Below, one piece after another: positions 6,021 to 9,883 of a stretch of 9,883 bases of DNA. The stretch comes from GCA-2687515 sp963582805. GTDB lineage: Bacteria > Pseudomonadota > Alphaproteobacteria > Rhodospirillales > UBA2165. The notes beneath the pieces were generated by a model. That model made no database searches and was not told the origin of the DNA. It saw nothing but the letters and a program-made list of their open reading frames with translations. The translations under genes were made by a program, and so were the position numbers. Location: positions 1 to 9,883 of the forward strand of contig CAUZTZ010000150.1 in the NCBI GenBank assembly GCA_963582805.1, written 5' to 3'. Numbering within the stretch: position 1 is the stretch's first letter; the number at the start of each line of letters is the position of its first letter.

Positions 6021-7057
6021 AGCTCCGCCGCTTCGGCGTGGATCGCCAGCAATTCAGGGATTGTTTCCGGCGCCCGGCGCCCGAAGCCGCATTCGGTGGC
6101 AATCATATAATCCCGGACCTGGCGCGCCGCCGCCGCCATGCGCCGCTTGGTGCCCTCGATGCCATCGCTATGGTGGACCAGGCCGAGGCATAGCCGGGTC
6201 TCGGGCGGCAGATTAAGACCGGCGAGGGGCGCAAAATAGGCATCGTCGTGGCGGTCCCTCGGCACCGGCATATGGATCATATCCACGGGCCGCGCCATGC
6301 GCGCCAAAACCGCGCCGGCGAGCGCCACCATATCGGCCATGTCGGTGGGCTCGATCACATGGCGGTGCATGGCATCGCCGTAACAGAAATGGATCAGCAG
6401 CTCGACATCTTTTGGAACCGCATTGCCGAGACCGGCGGCGATATCGGCAAAGCGTTCGATCATGTCATCCTTGGAAGCGCCGTACGGATTTGCCTCGCCC
6501 CGTTCCAGCCGGGCAAAGACCGCCGAAGCGATGTCCAATTGGATCGCCAGGTCCTGATGCGGGATAGCGGCGGCGATTTTGCCGATCTCGGCCTTCACCG
6601 CCTCGTTATAGATGGGATCGGCGGGCAAATGCAGCGCTTCGACGAGAAACAGCCACAACACCGAATGGGCCGGCACCAGATCCACCTGGAAACGGACATC
6701 GGGCGCGATCTTGCCTGCGCTGCGAAGCCTGCAAAACGTGGCGTAAGATTCCATCGCATAGTCGGCATAATGAAGATTGCCGAATTTGAGATCATCGATG
6801 CTCTTGCCGGCTTTGAGCTGGTAGCGGGTTTGCGGCGCGGCGCCCGAATGCACCTGAAACTGCTCCGCTGATTTTTCCAGGGCCGGGTTGGCCGCGAACA
6901 CCCGCTCCAGCCAGGTGATCCAGTCGTGGCGCTCGCCGGTCTCGCCGTCGGGGATACGCTTCAGCCTTGGCCCAAGGGCGGCGGCAACGGTTTCCATGAC
7001 GGCGCCGGCGTTCGCCATGGGCACGCTGCCAACCAGATGAATGTCGTGACCAGCCAT
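6017..7057 (-). CDS. Stand-alone MetE/UROD-like TIM-barrel protein
   Basis: 346 residues. The start at 7057 has GGGGAG 6 nt upstream; longer in-frame starts would run into the divergent cupin gene. The protein resembles the C-terminal barrel of cobalamin-independent methionine synthase and other zinc alkyl-transfer enzymes. It begins HLVGSVP, then PDGETGERHDW (36-46), LDIASAVF (174-181), IHFCYGD (222-228) and CGFGRR (323-328). His223, Cys225 and Cys323 match the MetE zinc ligands (HxC...C). The Glu ligand between them is not obvious: the matching strand reads DMIHMPVPRD. It lacks the MetE N-terminal barrel and is too small to be a complete MetE. It may transfer a methyl or alkyl group to a thiol; the substrate is unknown. 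It is divergent from the cupin gene across only 64 bp. Confidence 0.8.
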   Translation of the reverse strand: MAGHDIHLVGSVPMANAGAVMETVAAALGPRLKRIPDGETGERHDWITWLERVFAANPALEKSAEQFQVHSGAAPQTRYQLKAGKSIDDLKFGNLHYADYAMESYATFCRLRSAGKIAPDVRFQVDLVPAHSVLWLFLVEALHLPADPIYNEAVKAEIGKIAAAIPHQDLAIQLDIASAVFARLERGEANPYGASKDDMIERFADIAAGLGNAVPKDVELLIHFCYGDAMHRHVIEPTDMADMVALAGAVLARMARPVDMIHMPVPRDRHDDAYFAPLAGLNLPPETRLCLGLVHHSDGIEGTKRRMAAAARQVRDYMIATECGFGRRAPETIPELLAIHAEAAEL

Positions 7058-7121
7058 GGCTTTCTCCCCGTTGCACGCGCCGGACATGGCGCCAAGGCCT
7101 GAATATGCATAGGATGGGTCG

Positions 7122-7793
7122 ATGACAACCAATTTGAACATGGATTTCGATAAACGGGTGGTGATCACGCCTGAGGATATGCATTGGGTGCCATCGCGGC
7201 TCAAAGGGGTCGAGCGCAAAATGCTGGAGCGCGACGGCGCCGAGGCTGGGCGCGCAACGACCATTGTCCGCTATGCGCCGGGCAGCGCCTTTGCGTCCCA
7301 CAGCCATGACGGCGGCGAGGAGTTTATCGTCTTGGACGGCGTCTTCTCCGACCAATATGGCGATTTCGGGCCGGGCATGTATATCCGCAATCCCATCGGC
7401 TCCGAGCATCAGCCGTTCAGCAGGGACGGCTGTACGATCTTCGTCAAACTAAGCCAGTTCGATGCCGCCGACCAGGCCGTCGTGCGCCTGGATACCGCTT
7501 CGGCAGCCTGGCTGCCCGGCCAGGCGGAGGGATTGTCGGTGTTGCCCCTGCACGAATTCGGGGCCGAGCGTATTGCCCTCGTCAAATGGCAGCCGGGCAC
7601 GCGCTTTCAGGAACACGCCCATCCCGGCGCTGAAGAGATCCTGGTTCTGGAGGGCGTCTTTGAGGACGAGTTTGGACGCTATGAGCAAGGCACCTGGCTG
7701 CGCAGTCCGCCGGAAAGCCGGCACACGCCGTTCAGCCGCGAAGGCTGCACCATCTACGTCAAAACCGGGCACCACAGCCCCCAAATACAATAG
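7122..7793 (+). CDS. Tandem ChrR-type cupin protein (two metal-binding cupins)
   Basis: 223 residues made of two ChrR-like cupin domains. The first has His60, His62, Glu66 and His96, the second His165, His167, Glu171 and His201. Both repeat the +2, +6, +36 spacing known for the zinc ligands of the C-terminal cupin of the anti-sigma factor ChrR. The two halves align without gaps at an offset of 105 residues. ChrR's N-terminal sigma-binding zinc domain is missing, so it is not an anti-sigma factor; a metal-bound sensor or an enzyme (for example a dioxygenase-like cupin) are the alternatives. AGGATGG lies upstream of the ATG; an in-frame ATG 18 nt later is possible. The stop is 14 nt before the cyclase-hydrolase start, so the two are very probably co-transcribed. 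It is divergent from the MetE-like gene. Confidence 0.88.
   Translation: MTTNLNMDFDKRVVITPEDMHWVPSRLKGVERKMLERDGAEAGRATTIVRYAPGSAFASHSHDGGEEFIVLDGVFSDQYGDFGPGMYIRNPIGSEHQPFSRDGCTIFVKLSQFDAADQAVVRLDTASAAWLPGQAEGLSVLPLHEFGAERIALVKWQPGTRFQEHAHPGAEEILVLEGVFEDEFGRYEQGTWLRSPPESRHTPFSREGCTIYVKTGHHSPQIQ
7281..7448 (+). repeat. First copy of an internal cupin duplication
   Basis: Codons 54-109 of the cupin gene. The encoded 56 residues align gap-free with codons 159-214 (7596-7763), and 29 of 56 residues are identical by my count. Several stretches are also close at DNA level, such as the CCGTTCAGC...GGCTG segments. Confidence 0.85.
7596..7763 (+). repeat. Second copy of an internal cupin duplication
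   Basis: Codons 159-214 of the cupin gene, the partner of 7281-7448. All four metal ligands are preserved in both copies, so neither domain has visibly decayed. Confidence 0.85.
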
Positions 7794-7807
7794 GGTCAGG
7801 GAAGAGC

Positions 7808-9184
7808 ATGGCGGATCGGCAGGTTCAACGACGGCTGAGCGCCATCCTGGCAGCGGACGTGGCGGGCTATACGGCGCGCATGGAAGCCGACACCGATGGC
7901 ACCGTCGCCGCCTGGCAGGATGCCCGCGAAGACGTCATCAAACCCCGCGTCGCCGATTATTCCGGCAAGATCGTCAAGCTCACCGGCGACGGCTTTCTGG
8001 TGGAATTTCCGACCGTCCAGGACGCCGTCAAATGCGCCATCGCCATGCAGGAAGGCCTTGCCGATAGCGCCCTCGATTTCCGCATGGGCGTTAATATGGG
8101 CGACATCGTCGATGACGGCGAAGATATCCACGGCGAGGGCGTCAACGTGGCGGCAAGGCTGGAAGCCCTGGCCGAGCCCGGCGGCATCTGCATTTCCGGC
8201 GATGTTTATAATCAGGTGCGCAATCGCATCGATGCCGATTACCACGATATGGGCCTGCAAGACGTCAAGAATGTGTCGGCGCCGGTGCAGGCCTGGCACC
8301 TGGCATCCGCACCCAAACAGCAACAAGCCGACACGCCAAACTACGTGGACAATCAAGTCATTAAATTTTGCACGGCGCCTGACGGCGTGCAGATCGCCTA
8401 CTCGACCCTCGGCCAGGGACCGCCGGTTATCTTCGTTGCCAACTGGCTGACCCACCTGGAGCTGGATTTGCAGATGCCGTCGCGGCGCGCCGTGTTCGAG
8501 ATGCTGGCACGCAACTACACGGTGGTTCGTTATGACGCGCGCGGTAACGGTCTTTCCGATTGGGACGTGGATAACATCTCGTTTGAAGCTTCGCTCAGCG
8601 ATCTGGCCGCCGTCATCGATGATCTGGGGCTGGACAATTTTGCACTGATCGGCCAATCCCAAGGCGCCGCCATCTCCGCCGCCTATGCCGCCCGCAATCC
8701 CGATAAAGTCAATAATCTGGTTCTCTATGGCGGCTATGCCCGCGGCCGCCGCAAGCGTGGCTCGGACGGTCAGATTGCCGAAAGCGACGCCTTTATCACC
8801 ATGATTCGCGAAGGCTGGGGCAAGGATATCGACACCTATGTGCAGATGTTCGGGACCTTCTTCATGCCCGACGCCAACGCCGCTCAGCTGGCCGATTTCA
8901 CCAAATTCCAGCGCGCCGCGACGCCGCCGGGAAACGCCGCGCGCATCCAGTTTGCCCTCGACGATATCGATATTTCGGGCGAGCTGGCCGCCATAACGGC
9001 GCCGTCGCTGGTGCTCCATCTTCGCGAGGATGCGCGCGCCCCGTTTGAAGAGGGCCGCCGCATGGCCGCCGCCATTCCAGGCGCCCGTTTCGTGCCCTTG
9101 GAGGGGCGCAACCATGCCATGCTGGCCGATGATCCTTCGCTACAGCGCTATCTGGAAGAAATCGACGCTTTCTTGGCTGAATGA
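7808..9184 (+). CDS. Class III nucleotidyl cyclase fused to an alpha/beta hydrolase
   Basis: 458 residues, two domains. The cyclase is at about 8-165: RRLSAILAADVAGYT with metal Asp17, VKLTGDGFLVEF with adenine-specifying Lys57 and metal Asp61, and DIHGEGVNVAARLE with Asp106, Asn113 and transition-state Arg117. All six canonical residues are present at the standard spacings, so an active adenylyl cyclase making cAMP is predicted. A Gln/Pro-rich linker (about 166-182) leads to an alpha/beta hydrolase (about 183-458): YDARGNGLSD (242-251), nucleophile elbow GQSQG with Ser284, acid Asp408 and His436. There are no membrane segments, so it is probably cytosolic. From memory, this hydrolase type also occurs fused to DNA-binding output domains, which favours a sensory role. 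AGGGAAGAG precedes the ATG. It follows the cupin gene by 14 bp. Confidence 0.92.
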   Translation: MADRQVQRRLSAILAADVAGYTARMEADTDGTVAAWQDAREDVIKPRVADYSGKIVKLTGDGFLVEFPTVQDAVKCAIAMQEGLADSALDFRMGVNMGDIVDDGEDIHGEGVNVAARLEALAEPGGICISGDVYNQVRNRIDADYHDMGLQDVKNVSAPVQAWHLASAPKQQQADTPNYVDNQVIKFCTAPDGVQIAYSTLGQGPPVIFVANWLTHLELDLQMPSRRAVFEMLARNYTVVRYDARGNGLSDWDVDNISFEASLSDLAAVIDDLGLDNFALIGQSQGAAISAAYAARNPDKVNNLVLYGGYARGRRKRGSDGQIAESDAFITMIREGWGKDIDTYVQMFGTFFMPDANAAQLADFTKFQRAATPPGNAARIQFALDDIDISGELAAITAPSLVLHLREDARAPFEEGRRMAAAIPGARFVPLEGRNHAMLADDPSLQRYLEEIDAFLAE

Positions 9185-9219
9185 GCGTTCAAATTTTGGT
9201 GACGCTTGCGCCCCATGGC

Positions 9220-9248
9220 TTTCGAAGAAGCGGCAATATTGGTATAAG
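9220..9248 (+). promoter_or_regulatory. Candidate extended -10 promoter for the deiodinase-like gene
   Basis: TATAAG (9243-9248, 5/6) is preceded by TGG (extended -10). A poor -35, TTTCGA (9220-9225, 3/6), lies 17 nt upstream. Transcription would start near 9254, about 22 nt before the ATG at 9276. If real, this gene is separate from the cupin-cyclase unit. Confidence 0.33.
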
Positions 9249-9275
9249 CAGCTCCGCTCACCGGAGAGCAACGCC

Positions 9276-9883
9276 ATGGTCACCACCTACAATTATAAAC
9301 GCTACAAAATGTCGGAATATGAGCTCGGCAAATTTCCCGGCGCCAAGGCCGGCGAGACCGCCGAGGAATTCACCATCCGCGACCAAGGCGGTTCCGAAGT
9401 GTCCCTGGAAGATTACAAGGGTAAGTGGGTGGTCCTGGAGACCGGCTCGCTGACCTGTTCCATGTACGTGAAAAACATCCCCGGCATCCTCAAACTGCAA
9501 GGCAAATACCCGGATGTGGAGTTCCTGTTGATCTATGTGCGCGAAGCCCATCCCGGTGCCCGCCTCGGCCCCCACGAGAACGACGCGCAAAAATTGGAAA
9601 TGTCGAAGCAGCTTCAAGACATATACGGCGAGCCACGCAAAATCCTGATCGACAGTGTGGACGGCGGCATGCACCGCAAATATGGCGGATTGCCGAACAT
9701 GACCTATGTGATCGATCCGGACGGCAAGGTCATTTACCGCTGCGACTGGGCCTTTCCGAAATTGATCGACCGGGTGCTGGCGCACCGCGATCAAATCCAT
9801 GCCGACGAGCATGTGCAAATCATAACCGCCGCGCCCTGGATCATGGTGCCGGTGGTACTACGCGGCGGCTGGGACGCTCTTTA
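9276..9883 (+). CDS. Iodothyronine-deiodinase-like thioredoxin-fold protein, cut at the right edge
   Basis: The frame is open from the ATG at 9276 to the window end, 202 codons, with GGAGAG about 8 nt upstream. The fold is thioredoxin/peroxiredoxin-like: FTIRDQGGSEVSLEDYKGKW (32-51) leads into VVLETGSLTCSMY (52-64). In vertebrate deiodinases the matching place reads FGSCTU with selenocysteine; here Cys61 is encoded by TGT (9456-9458). FLLIYVREAHPG (83-94) matches the deiodinase segment with the Glu and His of the EAH motif. The C-terminal strand pair is seen in PNMTYVIDPDGKVIYR (140-155), typical of redoxins. Bacterial members of this family are known but mostly uncharacterised; a thiol redox enzyme or reductive dehalogenase are the main options. 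A second resolving Cys near Cys61 is absent; the only other visible one is Cys156. The end of the protein lies outside the window. Confidence 0.82.
   Translation, partial: MVTTYNYKRYKMSEYELGKFPGAKAGETAEEFTIRDQGGSEVSLEDYKGKWVVLETGSLTCSMYVKNIPGILKLQGKYPDVEFLLIYVREAHPGARLGPHENDAQKLEMSKQLQDIYGEPRKILIDSVDGGMHRKYGGLPNMTYVIDPDGKVIYRCDWAFPKLIDRVLAHRDQIHADEHVQIITAAPWIMVPVVLRGGWDAL

Noticed and set aside
7077..7092. GCGCC/GGCGC inverted repeat between the MetE-like and cupin genes
   Set aside because: Only 5 bp per arm in GC-rich DNA; expected by chance.
7796..9115. 439-residue minus-strand open frame
   Set aside because: Antisense shadow of the cyclase-hydrolase gene; His/Gly/Ile-rich composition typical of reverse-frame reading, and the plus frame carries all domain motifs.
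9181..9453. 90-residue plus frame whose ATGA overlaps the cyclase stop
   Set aside because: The overlap looks like translational coupling, but most of the frame is an out-of-frame reading of the deiodinase-like gene, and composition is Ser/Arg/Pro-rich noise.
9456..9458. Selenocysteine codon in the deiodinase-like active site
   Set aside because: The codon is TGT (Cys), so no recoding is needed.
1..9883. tRNA or rRNA genes, insertion sequences, CRISPR arrays, attachment sites
   Set aside because: No regularly spaced repeats, transposase motifs, terminal repeats or RNA-gene signatures were seen on either strand.

Overview
The window is about 9.9 kb of compact, GC-rich DNA (strong G/C bias at third codon positions in the real genes). 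I read it as chromosome from a free-living alphaproteobacterium, Rhodospirillales- or Rhizobiales-like. The main reasons are the class III cyclase subtype, the Qor/CMD/SDR enzyme set and the short PilZ protein. The taxonomic call is an inference from family resemblance; no rRNA or marker gene is present. I see no tRNA, insertion sequence, phage gene or CRISPR array.

Layout. (1) 1-2806, an envelope-type block: a membrane-anchored protein cut by the left edge (minus), a secreted CsgG/FlgT-like protein (362-1210, plus) and a secreted protein with a C-terminal DUF4384 domain (1268-2806, minus). The last two converge on a strong hairpin terminator. (2) 2807-3069, a divergent intergenic region with inverted repeats and a good sigma70-like promoter. 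(3) 3070-4180, a short-chain dehydrogenase followed 28 bp later by a PilZ protein. (4) 4328-6020, divergent AhpD-like and quinone-oxidoreductase-like genes. (5) 6017-7057, a stand-alone MetE/UROD-like barrel protein whose stop overlaps that of the oxidoreductase. (6) 7122-9184, a tandem ChrR-type cupin followed 14 bp later by a class III nucleotidyl cyclase fused to an alpha/beta hydrolase. (7) 9276 to the right edge, a deiodinase-like thioredoxin-fold protein with Cys in place of selenocysteine, cut by the window end.

How they work together. This is not one operon: strands alternate and there are four divergent intergenic regions. Two same-strand pairs look co-transcribed, SDR-PilZ and cupin-cyclase. 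The most interesting unit is cupin plus cyclase-hydrolase. Both halves of the fusion keep complete catalytic residue sets and the cupin keeps two complete metal-ligand sets, which suggests small-molecule sensing linked to cyclic-nucleotide output. The left block looks like part of an uncharacterised cell-envelope system whose remaining genes lie beyond the left edge. The redox enzymes in between look like detoxification or accessory catabolism, but no substrate can be assigned from the sequence.
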